A DNA stretch of 64,000 bases from Roseburia porci (GTDB taxonomy: Bacteria; Bacillota; Clostridia; Lachnospirales; Lachnospiraceae). The stretch covers positions 27,369 through 91,368 of the forward strand of contig NZ_VUNI01000011.1 in the NCBI RefSeq assembly GCF_009695765.1, read 5' to 3'. Positions 17,078 to 25,913 of this stretch are shown piece after piece (the first letter of the stretch is position 1; each line of letters begins with the position of its first letter). The notes under the pieces are model-generated. The model was not told the DNA's origin. It did no database searches and saw only the letters and a program-made list of their open reading frames with translations. Both the position numbers and the translations under genes were made by a program.

Positions 17078-19288
17078 TTATCCTTTCACTTCTACCAAGT
17101 GAATTAATTCTGCATGATAATCTCCAAATACGCTTGCAACCAGAAGACCACCGTTCATCAGTGCATCTCCTCCAAGAATCTGTTTCTCATTCTCGCGGTT
17201 TTCATATGAGATCTCATATTTTGCATCTGCCTTTAAGCCCTGCAGACGAATCTTTCTGCTATGGCAGTTTGGTCTTGCAAGTACCTGGACAAATGTAACC
17301 AGTGCTTCGGACTGATCTTTTGCAGTCACTTCATAACAATCATATTCATGATTCTCATTGTAGGATGCGATTCTGTAGTAATCGCCCTCTCTTACCAGAT
17401 CATTATACTTGTGATACATTGCGATCTGGGACGGAATCATATTGCGGTCCTCTTCCGGAATCTTTGTAACGTCAAGCTCATAACCAAATGTTCCGGCAAG
17501 CGCAACAAATCCACGTGTTTCAAATGGCGTTACTCTTCCAACGGTATGGTTCGGGCAGTCAGATACGTGAGCTCCCATAGAAGATAATGGATAAATCAGG
17601 GAAGTTCCCTCCTGGATCTTCAGCCGCTCTACCGCATCGGTGTCATCAGAGCACCAGATCTGTGGGCTGTAGTATAACATTCCCGGATCAAATCTTGCTC
17701 CTCCACCAGAGCAGTTCTCAAGCAGAAGATGCGGGAACTCATGGATCAGGCGCTCCTGCAGTTCATATACACCAAGCACATAACGATGGAACAGTTCTCC
17801 CTGTTCATCTGCTGCAAGTACTGCACTTCCGATATCTGAAAGCTGACGGTTCATATCCCATTTTACATATTCAATATTGGCGCTGTGCAGAATGTCTGCC
17901 ACACAGTTATATACATAATCACGTACTTCTTTTCTTGAAAGATCAAGTACATACTGGTTTCTTCCAAGGCTTGCAACTCTTCCCGGAATCTGGATTGCCC
18001 AGTCGCTGTGTTTCTCATACAGTTTGGAATCCGGTGAAATCATTTCCGGCTCGAACCAGATACCAAACTTCATTCCAAGTTTGTTCACCTCATCTACGAG
18101 ATATTTCAATCCGCCCTGGATCTTATTCTCGTTGACAAACCAGTCTCCAAGGCTGGTATTATCATCATTTCTGTGTCCAAACCAGCCGTCATCCATAACG
18201 AGCATTTCAATTCCGAGTTTGGAAGCCTGACGTGCGATGTCCAGAAGTTTCTCTGTTGTGAAATCAAAATAAGTAGCTTCCCAGTTGTTGATCAGAATCG
18301 GACGTTTCTTGTCTTTATATTCTCCGCGGATCAGATGTTTACGGTACATATCATGGTAGTTGCGTGTCATCTGTCCGATTCCATGATCAGAATAGGTAAG
18401 AACAACTTCCGGTGCTGTAAAGGATGCTCCCGGTGTAAGTTTCCATCTGAAGTTCTCAGGATTGATTCCCATCGTCAGTCTGAGAAGACCAAACTGGTTC
18501 TTTTCTACCTGTGCAAGGAAATTGCCGGAATATACAAAATGCATTCCGTATACTCTTCCCTGTTCCTGTGTTGTCGTTTTTTCCTTTAATGCGATAAATG
18601 GATGTTCCTGATGTGAACTCTCGCCTCTGACAGATCCAACACTCTGTTTTCCATAACCGATGCTGCGGTATTCAATCTGGCGTTCTCTCGCCCAGGAACC
18701 ATGTAATGTGATCATCTCATAGTCTTCATCGTCAATATCAAAGCTGCTGGAATATACCTTATCCAGATATACATCTTCAGCTCCGTCGTTGCGCACGATC
18801 ACGCTTCTTGTAATTACGTCTTCTTTTTCAAAAACGGTGTATAACAGATCAATTGCGACATTCAATACCTGATCTCTGCAATGAAGGATCAGGGTCTCTG
18901 TCTCTTCTTCCCCTGAGAATGTGGAAGGCAGTCCTTCTAACTGTGGTTTGTCTTTTGTAATCTCATAGGATTCATAAGTTACAGAAACCGCAGTATATCC
19001 TGCTTTGGTGCAGATCTCGATTGCGCTCTCCCTGTAATCTCCTAATCCATTTCCCGGATACTCCATTGGAAATGCATCCAGAAATGATGTCCTGTCACGG
19101 TTATTCTTTGACGGAACAAATGGTGCTTCATATATTCTCATTAAATAGCTCAGATCCTGTGGTTTGATCCTGCTGCCGTAATATACGTGTCCAACAAAAT
19201 TCTCCTCATCCACAATTCCGATCACATAGCTTGTGTTGTCTGTATCCAGCTGGAACAGTCTGTTTTTTTCGTTAAAATTAATTGCCAT
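17078..19288 (-). CDS. GH36 alpha-galactosidase
   Basis: About 736 aa, full family length, no signal peptide, therefore cytosolic. Removes alpha-1,6-galactose from imported raffinose-type or galactomannan oligosaccharides. The N-terminal beta-sandwich precedes a TIM barrel with PILINNWEATYFDF, VMDDGWFGHRND, the nucleophile Asp in YVKWDMNR and the acid/base Asp in WCSDDTDAVERL, plus LENCSGGGARFD. Start set at the ATG at 19288 (MAINFNEKN), 5 nt after GGAGG, rather than 12 nt earlier. R. intestinalis mannan loci also carry a GH36, so it likely debranches galactomannan fragments for the neighbouring pathway. Confidence 0.93.
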   Translation of the reverse strand: MAINFNEKNRLFQLDTDNTSYVIGIVDEENFVGHVYYGSRIKPQDLSYLMRIYEAPFVPSKNNRDRTSFLDAFPMEYPGNGLGDYRESAIEICTKAGYTAVSVTYESYEITKDKPQLEGLPSTFSGEEETETLILHCRDQVLNVAIDLLYTVFEKEDVITRSVIVRNDGAEDVYLDKVYSSSFDIDDEDYEMITLHGSWARERQIEYRSIGYGKQSVGSVRGESSHQEHPFIALKEKTTTQEQGRVYGMHFVYSGNFLAQVEKNQFGLLRLTMGINPENFRWKLTPGASFTAPEVVLTYSDHGIGQMTRNYHDMYRKHLIRGEYKDKKRPILINNWEATYFDFTTEKLLDIARQASKLGIEMLVMDDGWFGHRNDDNTSLGDWFVNENKIQGGLKYLVDEVNKLGMKFGIWFEPEMISPDSKLYEKHSDWAIQIPGRVASLGRNQYVLDLSRKEVRDYVYNCVADILHSANIEYVKWDMNRQLSDIGSAVLAADEQGELFHRYVLGVYELQERLIHEFPHLLLENCSGGGARFDPGMLYYSPQIWCSDDTDAVERLKIQEGTSLIYPLSSMGAHVSDCPNHTVGRVTPFETRGFVALAGTFGYELDVTKIPEEDRNMIPSQIAMYHKYNDLVREGDYYRIASYNENHEYDCYEVTAKDQSEALVTFVQVLARPNCHSRKIRLQGLKADAKYEISYENRENEKQILGGDALMNGGLLVASVFGDYHAELIHLVEVKG

Positions 19289-19303
19289 ATTATCCTCCAT
19301 GCA

Positions 19304-19939
19304 TTATGTTTCATTTGTAATATTTAAAAAAGAAAATGGTTCCTTCTCATTCAATTGTAAAAACTGGATCAGCAGATATCCTGCCCGGATTGAAAGTTTT
19401 TCCTCATGCAGTATCCGAAGCGCCTCCTTCTTATCTACGAAGCAGACCTCGATGTCCTCGCTGTCCTCCATCTGTTTTCGATCCACACTTCCGCTCGCAT
19501 ATCCGAAAACCATGCTGTCAAGTTCGTCCGAAAGACCCTGTGCCAGATAAAACGGCCGTCTGAGATCCGGGTTTCCCCCCTCATATACCGTAAGATCAAG
19601 TCCTGTTTCTTCTTTCATCTCACGAACTGCGGCCTGTGCATCGGTTTCCCCTTCCTCGATCAGTCCCGCTGGAAGTTCATACAGATATTCATCCATCGGA
19701 TAACGATATTGCCGGATCATAACAAGCCGGTGCGGGCTCTCCTTCGTCACCGCAAAGACTGCCATCCCGGAAGCCCTGTTCGAATGCGTATTCAGCTTGA
19801 TCCTGTCCTCCGGTTCTCTTGACGCAAAATAATAATGAAATGACTTTCCTGTACGTGTCAGGGCATCCATCTCATAAAGATTCAGGAAACGGTTGTCGGT
19901 CAGTTTCCGGAATGCTGTATATTTCTGATGATCTGCCAT
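19304..19939 (-). CDS. NUDIX hydrolase (ADP-ribose/nucleotide-sugar pyrophosphatase type)
   Basis: 211 aa. The Nudix box GX5EX7REUXEEXGU is complete: GLIEEGETDAQAAVREMKEE followed by TGL. The upstream RQYRYPMDEYLYELPAGL segment is typical of ADP-ribose or nucleotide-sugar pyrophosphatases. It is the first gene of an operon with the GH36 alpha-galactosidase (15-nt gap). One guess is clean-up of UDP-sugar or ADP-ribose-like metabolites during galactose use, but the substrate cannot be read from sequence. GGGGG lies 6 nt before the ATG. Confidence 0.88.
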   Translation of the reverse strand: MADHQKYTAFRKLTDNRFLNLYEMDALTRTGKSFHYYFASREPEDRIKLNTHSNRASGMAVFAVTKESPHRLVMIRQYRYPMDEYLYELPAGLIEEGETDAQAAVREMKEETGLDLTVYEGGNPDLRRPFYLAQGLSDELDSMVFGYASGSVDRKQMEDSEDIEVCFVDKKEALRILHEEKLSIRAGYLLIQFLQLNEKEPFSFLNITNET

Positions 19940-19951
19940 AAGGTTCCCCCT

Positions 19952-19999
19952 AAAAAGCTAATTTAACTTAATTATATAGTTTAATTAGCTTTTTGTAAA
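19952..19999 (-). promoter_or_regulatory. Promoter with operator palindrome of the NUDIX-galA-lacI operon
   Basis: Minus strand: -35 TTTACA (19994-19999), 17 nt, -10 TATAAT (19971-19976). The -10 lies in the centre of an inverted repeat whose arms are AAAAAGCTAATT (19952-19963) and AATTAGCTTTTT (19983-19994), extended inward to 16 of 17 paired positions. A regulator bound here would block the promoter; the operon's own LacI protein is the candidate. The same repeat could also fold as a terminator hairpin. Confidence 0.7.
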
Positions 20000-20001
20000 T
20001 T

Positions 20002-20044
20002 AAAAAAGAGCAAATATTAGATTTTTTCTAATACTGCTCTTTTT
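20002..20044. terminator. Terminator-like hairpin between the divergent NUDIX and yitT genes
   Basis: AAAAAGAGC pairs with GCTCTTTTT, and ATATTAGA with TCTAATA across a TTTTTT loop. A- and T-runs flank both sides. It lies outside both neighbouring promoters and no gene reads into it from either side in the window, so its purpose is unclear; it may insulate the two divergent promoters. Confidence 0.5.
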
Positions 20045-20048
20045 CTAC

Positions 20049-20077
20049 TTGGAACTGCACATATATGATGCTATACT
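20049..20077 (+). promoter_or_regulatory. Promoter of the YitT-family gene
   Basis: -35 TTGGAA (20049-20054), 17 nt, -10 TATACT (20072-20077), giving a leader of about 33 nt before the ATG at 20117. Confidence 0.65.
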
Positions 20078-20116
20078 GTGACTGCAAAAATATTTGTTAT
20101 ACACAGGAGATCCTAA

Positions 20117-20983
20117 ATGAATACACAAAAGCAAAAAATCACTCATGAACTCAAAAACTATACACTGATCACCATCAGTATTTTTATTATGGCTTTCGGT
20201 GTCTATTTTTTTAAATTCCCAAATAACTTCGTATTCGGTGGTGTGACCGGATTTGCTGTCGTTGTTGCACAGATTACGCCACTCTCGGCCAGCGTATTTT
20301 CTTTTATCGCCAATACGCTACTGCTCGTTCTCGGTCTGATATGCCTCGGACGTTCTTTTGCACTGAAAACCACTTATGCAAGTATGCTTTTATCCATTCT
20401 GCTGCTTGTTTTTGAACATGCATATCCGATGGAGCAGCCATTATCGAATGAACCGATGCTGGAACTGATCTTTGCGATCGCACTTCCCGCCATTGGCTCC
20501 GCAATTCTGTTCTATATCGGTGCTTCCAGTGGTGGAACCGACGTACTTGCCATGATCATCAAGAAATATACCCATGTAAAAGACATCGGTATTGCACTGT
20601 TTATTACCGATTTGTTAATGATCATCTGTGCCTGCTTCGTATTTGACATCAAAACGGCACTGTACTCGTTTGTCGGTCTGACCGTTAAATCCTTTATGAT
20701 CGACAGCATTATAGAAAATATCACCCTCTGCAAGTCCATTATGATCATCTGTGATGATCCGGAGCCAATCTGTAAATATATTACCGAGGGGCTGAACAAA
20801 GGCGCTACGATTGTTGATGGAAAAGGTGCCTACACGCATTCCTGCAAACACATTGTCTTTACCACACTGACCCGCAGACAGGCGATCGTACTCCGAAACC
20901 ATATCCATGAACATCACCTGAATGCTTTTATCTCTGTCTCAAGTACCAGTGAAGTATTCGGAAACGGTTTTTCCAATATCTGA
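20117..20983 (+). CDS. YitT family membrane protein (DUF161/DUF2179)
   Basis: 288 aa. Five to six hydrophobic segments in residues 15-200, with the family pattern GVYFFKFPNNFVFGGVTG, then FYIGASSGGTDVLAMIIKKYT and a C-terminal soluble DUF2179 domain (CKSIMIICDDPEPICKYITEGLNKGATIVDGKGAY). Family members are inner-membrane proteins of unclear transport role. Monocistronic: own promoter, AGGAG before the ATG, terminator right after the stop. Confidence 0.9.
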   Translation: MNTQKQKITHELKNYTLITISIFIMAFGVYFFKFPNNFVFGGVTGFAVVVAQITPLSASVFSFIANTLLLVLGLICLGRSFALKTTYASMLLSILLLVFEHAYPMEQPLSNEPMLELIFAIALPAIGSAILFYIGASSGGTDVLAMIIKKYTHVKDIGIALFITDLLMIICACFVFDIKTALYSFVGLTVKSFMIDSIIENITLCKSIMIICDDPEPICKYITEGLNKGATIVDGKGAYTHSCKHIVFTTLTRRQAIVLRNHIHEHHLNAFISVSSTSEVFGNGFSNI

Positions 20984-21006
20984 TCCGGTATACATAACTC
21001 CATAAG

Positions 21007-21039
21007 CTGCCTGCATACTTCCGCAGGCAGTTTATTTTT
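21007..21039 (+). terminator. Rho-independent terminator after the YitT-family gene
   Basis: CTGCCTGC pairs with GCAGGCAG (loop ATACTTCC), followed by TTTATTTTT on the plus strand. It overlaps the 3' end of the convergent small gene. Confidence 0.85.
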
Positions 21040-21283
21040 GTTCATTCTGTTTATTTGCGTCCTGATTTCTTGGTGTACGCTCCTTTTTTCTTCCTATGTA
21101 TACATTCCATCTGGTGTATGCTTCCTGGGAATTTCTTGATTTGTAGATCACATTCTGTTCCTCTTCACTTACTGTTTCAATAATGGAATAGCTTCCACGA
21201 TCATAAGTAAAACGTGCGTTTTTTCCTTCTACCTCTTTCTCTCCAAGGACAAATTTATTGATTGTGCTTCCTTTTGCCTGCAT
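21032..21283 (-). CDS. Hypothetical protein, small and basic
   Basis: About 83 aa from the ATG at 21283 (MQAKGSTINKF), with GAGGAAAAGAAGA upstream. I do not recognise a family. It has a short beta-rich middle (FVLGEKEVEGKNARFTYDRG) and a very polar C-terminal tail rich in K, R, N and Q. It overlaps the 3' end of the CarD-like gene by 29 nt in another frame, so the two are translationally linked. A longer in-frame start at 21313 would increase the overlap and lacks a good binding site. Confidence 0.6.
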   Translation of the reverse strand: MQAKGSTINKFVLGEKEVEGKNARFTYDRGSYSIIETVSEEEQNVIYKSRNSQEAYTRWNVYIGRKKERTPRNQDANKQNEQK

Positions 21284-21575
21284 TCTTCTTTTCCTCTTCC
21301 TGCTGCAACACAAAGTTAACAGCCGCCTGTAATTTCTGATCTTTTTTTATCTCTTCGCTCTCCGCCAGCTGCGCAGCCTCTTCTTCTGAAAACAATTCTC
21401 TCAGCTGTACCTGATGATTGTGCACAGGAATATAGGACACCTGTGCATCCTCATACACCGGCTTCAGAACATAGTATGGGATCTCAGGTCCTTTCCCCCG
21501 TCTCAGCTGAACGATGTTCTCCACGCGGCATAATCCCTGCGTCTCGCTGTATATATACTGTTTCTTCTGAAACAT
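21255..21575 (-). CDS. CarD/TRCF-interaction-domain-like protein
   Basis: 106 aa. Residues 1-65 follow the CarD N-terminal RNA-polymerase-interaction pattern: MFQKKQYIYSETQGLCRVENI, then PYYVLKPVYEDAQVSYIPVHN ending in QLREL. The rest is a charged helical tail ending in KKNAGKRKHNQ, shorter than the DNA-binding half of true CarD. AGGAG lies 8 nt before the ATG. It may modulate transcription by contacting the RNA polymerase beta subunit, but the short C-terminus makes the role uncertain. Coupled to the small gene downstream. Confidence 0.7.
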   Translation of the reverse strand: MFQKKQYIYSETQGLCRVENIVQLRRGKGPEIPYYVLKPVYEDAQVSYIPVHNHQVQLRELFSEEEAAQLAESEEIKKDQKLQAAVNFVLQQEEEKKNAGKRKHNQ

Positions 21576-21676
21576 GCATGATTCTCCTAATCCTATAATA
21601 GATAATTTTACATTTTATCATACCATTGCCCAATGAAGAGTTCAATAACCAATGCCCGAAGCTTCCTTCCAAACCA

Positions 21677-23455
21677 CTATATAATAAATTTCTCTACATT
21701 TTTCTGAAGTTCTTCCGCAGATGCACGTGCAGCTGCAGCCTTCTCTTTAATATCAGAAGCTTTCTCCACTACAACTGCTGTTTTCTCTGCAATATCTGTT
21801 GTACCTGTTGCACCCTCGGTTGCTGCTTTGCTGACTTCTGTAATCGCATCCATAACGCCTCCGATCGATGCCAGAAGCTCCTCTGAGGAAGCAGAGAAAT
21901 CCGTCACAAGAGCATCCACATTAGAAGCATCCGATTTATAAGACTCTGCCATATTTCCAAAGTCTGCAAGACTCTTCACAACATCATTTCCGACAAACTC
22001 GAGAAGCCGTTTTGAATCCTCCGCCAGATTCTCGACTGCCTTGGTAACATTCTGTGTTACCTCCTGGATGTTGCCGACTGCTGCCTGCGACTGTTCTGCC
22101 AGTCCACGTATTTCATCCGCAACAACAGCAAACCCCTTACCTGCTTCTCCTGCGCGTGCAGCCTCTATGGATGCATTTAAGGAAAGCAGATTCGTCTGTC
22201 CGGTAATGTCCATAATGGATTCTGCAAGAACCCCGATCTGCTCCACAACCTTAATGTCTTCCAGTGCTTTTGTCAGACTGCTCTCAATTTCTTCATGGAC
22301 TTCCTTTGTCCGTTTATCGTTTTCATCAGAATCTTCCTTAATCTTCATTGCACGCTCACGGATATCATCTGCTTCTGAGGCTCCATCCTGTGATCTGGTC
22401 GCAATTCCTTTGGCAGCATCCTCAATCTCATGGGACATTGCATTAATTTCTTCCGAAGACGCTGCTGTCTCCTGCATTCCTGCTGCAAGCTGTTCTGTTG
22501 TGGCTGATACGTTTTCAATTTCTTCTTCTAACGCTTTCACATTGGCATCAATATCCTGGATCATTCCGGTGATCCCAACTGCTTCTTTTTTAACATCCCC
22601 AATTAAGCTTCCCATCTCCGATCTCATCGATTCCAGAGAAACGGAAAGCAATCCAAAATCATCCTTTCGTTCCAGAAGATCTCTGTCCAGTGGCTGCGAG
22701 AAGTCTCCCTTCTCCATTGCATGGATATACCCCAGACTTCTTTTCAAAGGTTTCACAATACTAAATGTGATCCAGATCAAAAGTGCAATAAAAACGGCCT
22801 CTACAATACCTGCATATGCTATAAATTTATTTCTTGTACTATCGATGTCTTTTGTAAAATCATCTTCAAGCGCAGCAATCTGATCATCGATGTGATCCGT
22901 ATAATTTCCAGTTCCGATTACCCAGCCAAACGGTTCAAAAGCTTTGCTGTAAGATCTCTTCGGAGATGGCTCCGTCTCTCCCTCTTTTGGAAATACGTAA
23001 TCCGTAAATCCACCGTCTTCCTGCTGACCGACTGTAATAATATCTTTTACCATCTGATATCCATTTGCATCCTTTGCATCCATACGATTTGTGCCTTCGG
23101 TATCGCTGCCGAGCAATACCACGTTGGTTCCATCATATTGGTCTACCCAGAAATAACCACTGTCACCATAGCGCATTTCCCGAATCTCATCTGCTGCAAG
23201 CGTCATTGCCTCCTCCTCCGTATATATGCCTGCCCGATACTGGTCATAGATGGTCTGGCACAGGGATATCGCACAAATGACCTGATTCTTGATCTCCTGG
23301 TCATAAGAATCTCTCTCATCCTGTTCCATCACCTTTAACGCATTATTCTTCATGTGTTCCATGTTATAAGTTGAATAAACAACACAGAATGTCAGGGCAA
23401 CAAATGCTACAATCATTACAATCAATAATTTCTGTTTTACCTTGATATTATTCAT
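21677..23455 (-). CDS. Methyl-accepting chemotaxis protein with single Cache sensor
   Basis: 592 aa membrane receptor. TM1 at about residues 7-27; an extracellular sCache_2 domain to about 190, with the hallmark [15 protein letters not shown] and [18 protein letters not shown]2 near 205-225; HAMP; then the cytoplasmic signalling region with the conserved hairpin tip [16 protein letters not shown] and a long C-terminal coiled coil. The Cache type usually senses small carboxylates or amines; the ligand is not deducible. No che genes nearby. GGGGG lies 7 nt before the ATG. Confidence 0.93.
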   Translation of the reverse strand: MNNIKVKQKLLIVMIVAFVALTFCVVYSTYNMEHMKNNALKVMEQDERDSYDQEIKNQVICAISLCQTIYDQYRAGIYTEEEAMTLAADEIREMRYGDSGYFWVDQYDGTNVVLLGSDTEGTNRMDAKDANGYQMVKDIITVGQQEDGGFTDYVFPKEGETEPSPKRSYSKAFEPFGWVIGTGNYTDHIDDQIAALEDDFTKDIDSTRNKFIAYAGIVEAVFIALLIWITFSIVKPLKRSLGYIHAMEKGDFSQPLDRDLLERKDDFGLLSVSLESMRSEMGSLIGDVKKEAVGITGMIQDIDANVKALEEEIENVSATTEQLAAGMQETAASSEEINAMSHEIEDAAKGIATRSQDGASEADDIRERAMKIKEDSDENDKRTKEVHEEIESSLTKALEDIKVVEQIGVLAESIMDITGQTNLLSLNASIEAARAGEAGKGFAVVADEIRGLAEQSQAAVGNIQEVTQNVTKAVENLAEDSKRLLEFVGNDVVKSLADFGNMAESYKSDASNVDALVTDFSASSEELLASIGGVMDAITEVSKAATEGATGTTDIAEKTAVVVEKASDIKEKAAAARASAEELQKNVEKFII

Positions 23456-23553
23456 AACACATCCCCCTTGTAAGTCATTATTACTATTTCTTTCTTACTA
23501 TATTACCACTTTCCTAACATATTGTACATATCTTCTGCAGATAAAGTTTTTTT

Positions 23554-23597
23554 TGTATCGTTTTTTACAATACAGAGTAAGAATTTCTATCTATAAT
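23554..23597 (+). promoter_or_regulatory. Promoter 1 of the amine-oxidase module with 19-nt regulatory element
   Basis: TATCGTTTTTTACAATACA (23556-23574) is identical to the element at 27058-27076. Its last six bases, AATACA, fall 17 nt upstream of the -10 TATAAT (23592-23597), i.e. exactly where a -35 belongs but with a poor match, which suggests activator dependence. In this copy TTGTA-N8-TACAA forms an inverted repeat (23553-23570). The AraC protein encoded at 28369 is the local candidate activator (inference). Confidence 0.6.
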
Positions 23598-23615
23598 CAG
23601 ACTCAGTTAGACAAA

Positions 23616-23647
23616 GGCGTCAACCAGACCGGTTGGCGCTTTTTTTA
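23616..23647 (+). terminator. Leader terminator/attenuator before the amine-oxidase operon
   Basis: GCGTCAACC pairs with GGTTGGCGC (9 bp with one T-G pair, loop AGACC), followed by TTTTTTT. It lies only about 13 nt after the predicted transcription start and before the first gene, so it would stop transcripts inside the leader unless overcome. Its lower stem matches that of the leader hairpin at 27156. Confidence 0.75.
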
Positions 23648-23674
23648 TTTGTATAAACGAAGGAGGATTGGATT

Positions 23675-23989
23675 ATGGGAAGAATTGAAAACCATCCTAT
23701 TCTTGGACCTGGTCCGGAAGGGAAAAAAGTTACCTTTTATTATAATGGCACTCCAATGGAGGGACTTGAAGGCGAGCCGATTATGGCAGCACTCAAGGTC
23801 AACGGCGTCATGGTACACCGTTATACCGCCAAAACACACGAACCACGCGGTGTCTTCTGTGCGATCGGCAGATGTACCGATTGCGTTATGATCGTCGATG
23901 GAAAACCGAATGTCCGAACCTGCATCACTCCTTTAGAAGAAGGAATGAAGGTTGAAACACAGTACGGTGTCAGTGCAAAGGAGGCTTGA
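23675..23989 (+). CDS. 2Fe-2S small subunit of an HcnA/opine-oxidase-type dehydrogenase
   Basis: 104 aa. Four cysteines in FCAIGRCTDCVMIVDGKPNV followed by RTC form a plant-type [2Fe-2S] motif (CX4CX2CX10-12C) as in HcnA and sarcosine or proline dehydrogenase small subunits. It starts the operon, GGAGG 8 nt before the ATG, and its stop lies 2 nt before the next ATG. It would pass electrons between the FAD subunits. The substrate of the complex is unknown; candidates are opines, D- or imino acids, proline or sarcosine. Confidence 0.85.
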   Translation: MGRIENHPILGPGPEGKKVTFYYNGTPMEGLEGEPIMAALKVNGVMVHRYTAKTHEPRGVFCAIGRCTDCVMIVDGKPNVRTCITPLEEGMKVETQYGVSAKEA

Positions 23990-23991
23990 AT

Positions 23992-25584
23992 ATGGAAGTA
24001 AAACGTTATGATATGATCGTTGTCGGTGCAGGTCCTGCAGGACTTTCCGCAGCGATCGAAGCAGCAAAACATGGTGTAAAACCAATCGTATTTGATGAAA
24101 ATGCAAGACCAGGCGGCCAGCTTTTTAAACAGATCCATAAATTTTTTGGTTCCAAAGAACATAAAGCCAGGATCAGAGGCTTCAAAATTGGTGAAGAACT
24201 TCTTGCCGAAGCAGAGAAATACGGTGTCGATGTTGTCTTAAACGCAACTGTCGTCGGATTGTATCCGGATAAAGAAGTCACCGTCCGTATCGCAGGTGAG
24301 GTGAAACACTTCAAAGGCGACAGCATTCTGATCGCAACCGGAGCATCTGAGAATATGGTAAATTTCAAAGGCTGGACACTTCCAGGCGTCATCGGTGCCG
24401 GAGCTGCCCAGACCATGATGAACCTGCACCATATTCTTCCTGGCAAAAAAGTTCTGATGCTTGGCTCCGGAAACGTTGGGCTTGTTGTAAGTTTCCAGCT
24501 GATGCAGGCAGGATGTGAAGTCGTAGCACTCTGCGATGCAGCACCACGAATCGGCGGATATGGAGTACACGCAGCAAAAGTTGCAAGATGCGGAGTTCCA
24601 TTCTATCTGTCACACACGATCGTGGAAGCGGAAGGCGATGAATATGTAACCGGTGTCACAATCGGACAGGTCGGACCAGACTGGAAGGTCATTCCAGGTA
24701 CAGAAAAACACTTTGATGTTGATACGATCTGCCTTGCAGTCGGCTTATCTCCAATGTCACAGCTTCTGGATCAGGCAGGATGCAAAATGAAAGATACCAG
24801 AGGCGGTTTTGTCCCGGATTGTGACGAAGAAGGTCAGACGAGCGTCCCTGGAATCTATGCTGCCGGCGATGTATCCGGTATTGAAGAAGCAAGTTCCGCA
24901 ATGATCGAAGGACGTATCAGTGGTATCACGATTGCTGAATACCTCGGATTTACGGAGGAAGCCGAAAAAGAAGCACGCATCAAAGAGCTGGAAACCCAGC
25001 TGGATACTCTCCGCCAGGGTATGTTTGCTCCATGCAACCGTGGGAAGAAAATTGAAAAAACAGAGGAGGGCATCGATATCTCCCAGAACCTTCTCACGAA
25101 CGGCTTCGTTGATGATGATGAGATCGGCCGTTTCCCTGGTGTTACCAGACAAAGAAAGATCCATCCGGTTATGGAATGTACACAGAATATCCCATGTAAC
25201 CCTTGTCAGGATGCCTGCAAACGTGGATGTATCACCATCGGAAAGAATATCACCTCTCTTCCGGTCGTTGACAATGAACACGAATGTATCGGCTGCGGTA
25301 TGTGCGTTGCAAGCTGCTCCGGTCAGGCGATCTTCCTTGTCGAAGAAGATGTAGAACCTGGATATGGAGAAGTTACCATGCCATATGAATTCATGCCGCT
25401 CCCAAAAGCCGGGGATAAAGGAATCGCCTGCGGCCGAAACGGAAAAGAAGTCTGTGAATGTGAAGTTACCAAAGTACGTACGAGTCCTGCTTTTGACCAC
25501 ACCAACCTTCTTACCATCAAAGTTCCAAATGACATGCTTATGAAAGCTCGTTTCTACAGAGCGAAAAAGGAGGCTTCATTATGA
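23992..25584 (+). CDS. FAD/NAD-binding amine dehydrogenase large subunit with ferredoxin-type clusters
   Basis: About 530 aa. N-terminal FAD Rossmann motif MIVVGAGPAGLSAAIEAA, a second dinucleotide site VLMLGSGNVGLVVSFQL, and the C-terminal FAD motif GIYAAGDVSG (residues about 290), as in OoxA, HcnB and proline dehydrogenase alpha subunits. The last 140 residues add a cysteine-rich region: CTQNIPCNPCQDACKRGC and CIGCGMCVASC, consistent with [4Fe-4S] centres, which points to anaerobic electron transfer rather than oxygen use. Start at ATG 23992 with GGAGG 7 nt upstream; a TTG 6 nt earlier is less likely. Confidence 0.87.
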   Translation: MEVKRYDMIVVGAGPAGLSAAIEAAKHGVKPIVFDENARPGGQLFKQIHKFFGSKEHKARIRGFKIGEELLAEAEKYGVDVVLNATVVGLYPDKEVTVRIAGEVKHFKGDSILIATGASENMVNFKGWTLPGVIGAGAAQTMMNLHHILPGKKVLMLGSGNVGLVVSFQLMQAGCEVVALCDAAPRIGGYGVHAAKVARCGVPFYLSHTIVEAEGDEYVTGVTIGQVGPDWKVIPGTEKHFDVDTICLAVGLSPMSQLLDQAGCKMKDTRGGFVPDCDEEGQTSVPGIYAAGDVSGIEEASSAMIEGRISGITIAEYLGFTEEAEKEARIKELETQLDTLRQGMFAPCNRGKKIEKTEEGIDISQNLLTNGFVDDDEIGRFPGVTRQRKIHPVMECTQNIPCNPCQDACKRGCITIGKNITSLPVVDNEHECIGCGMCVASCSGQAIFLVEEDVEPGYGEVTMPYEFMPLPKAGDKGIACGRNGKEVCECEVTKVRTSPAFDHTNLLTIKVPNDMLMKARFYRAKKEASL

Positions 25585-25913
25585 TTGATATCAGACAGAA
25601 ATTAGACGAAATCGGACCTTTTGTTCCTGGTGCAGACGACGGCTTATTGGTATGCAGATGTGAAGAAGTCACAAAAGGTGAAATCCGCCGCGCTGTCCAC
25701 GAAGGCATTTTCACGATCGAGGAAATGCGCAGATATTTAAGAAACGGAATGGGACTCTGTCAGGGACAGACCTGCAGCAGACTGGTCAAATCCATTATGG
25801 CTGCCGAATTAAAAGAGGCTCCTGATTATGTAGAACCAGCTTCTGCGAGAGCACCAATGAGACCTATTGAAATGGAGATTTTAGGAAAGGATCAGGGTGG
25901 CAAGCATGAATAA
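25581..25913 (+). CDS. BFD-like [2Fe-2S] protein of the dehydrogenase complex
   Basis: 110 aa. VCRCEEVTKGEI and LCQGQTCSRLV provide the four cysteines (CXC ... CX4C) of the bacterioferritin-associated ferredoxin fold. In many opine, proline and HcnB-type dehydrogenases this domain is fused to the large subunit; here it is a separate gene whose ATG overlaps the stop of the large subunit (ATGA), implying tight stoichiometry. It probably carries electrons within the complex. Confidence 0.85.
   Translation: MIDIRQKLDEIGPFVPGADDGLLVCRCEEVTKGEIRRAVHEGIFTIEEMRRYLRNGMGLCQGQTCSRLVKSIMAAELKEAPDYVEPASARAPMRPIEMEILGKDQGGKHE

Noticed and set aside
22041..22883. 280-codon frame antisense to the chemotaxis receptor
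   Set aside because: Serine/alanine-rich shadow of the coiled-coil coding strand; no ribosome binding site or family resemblance.
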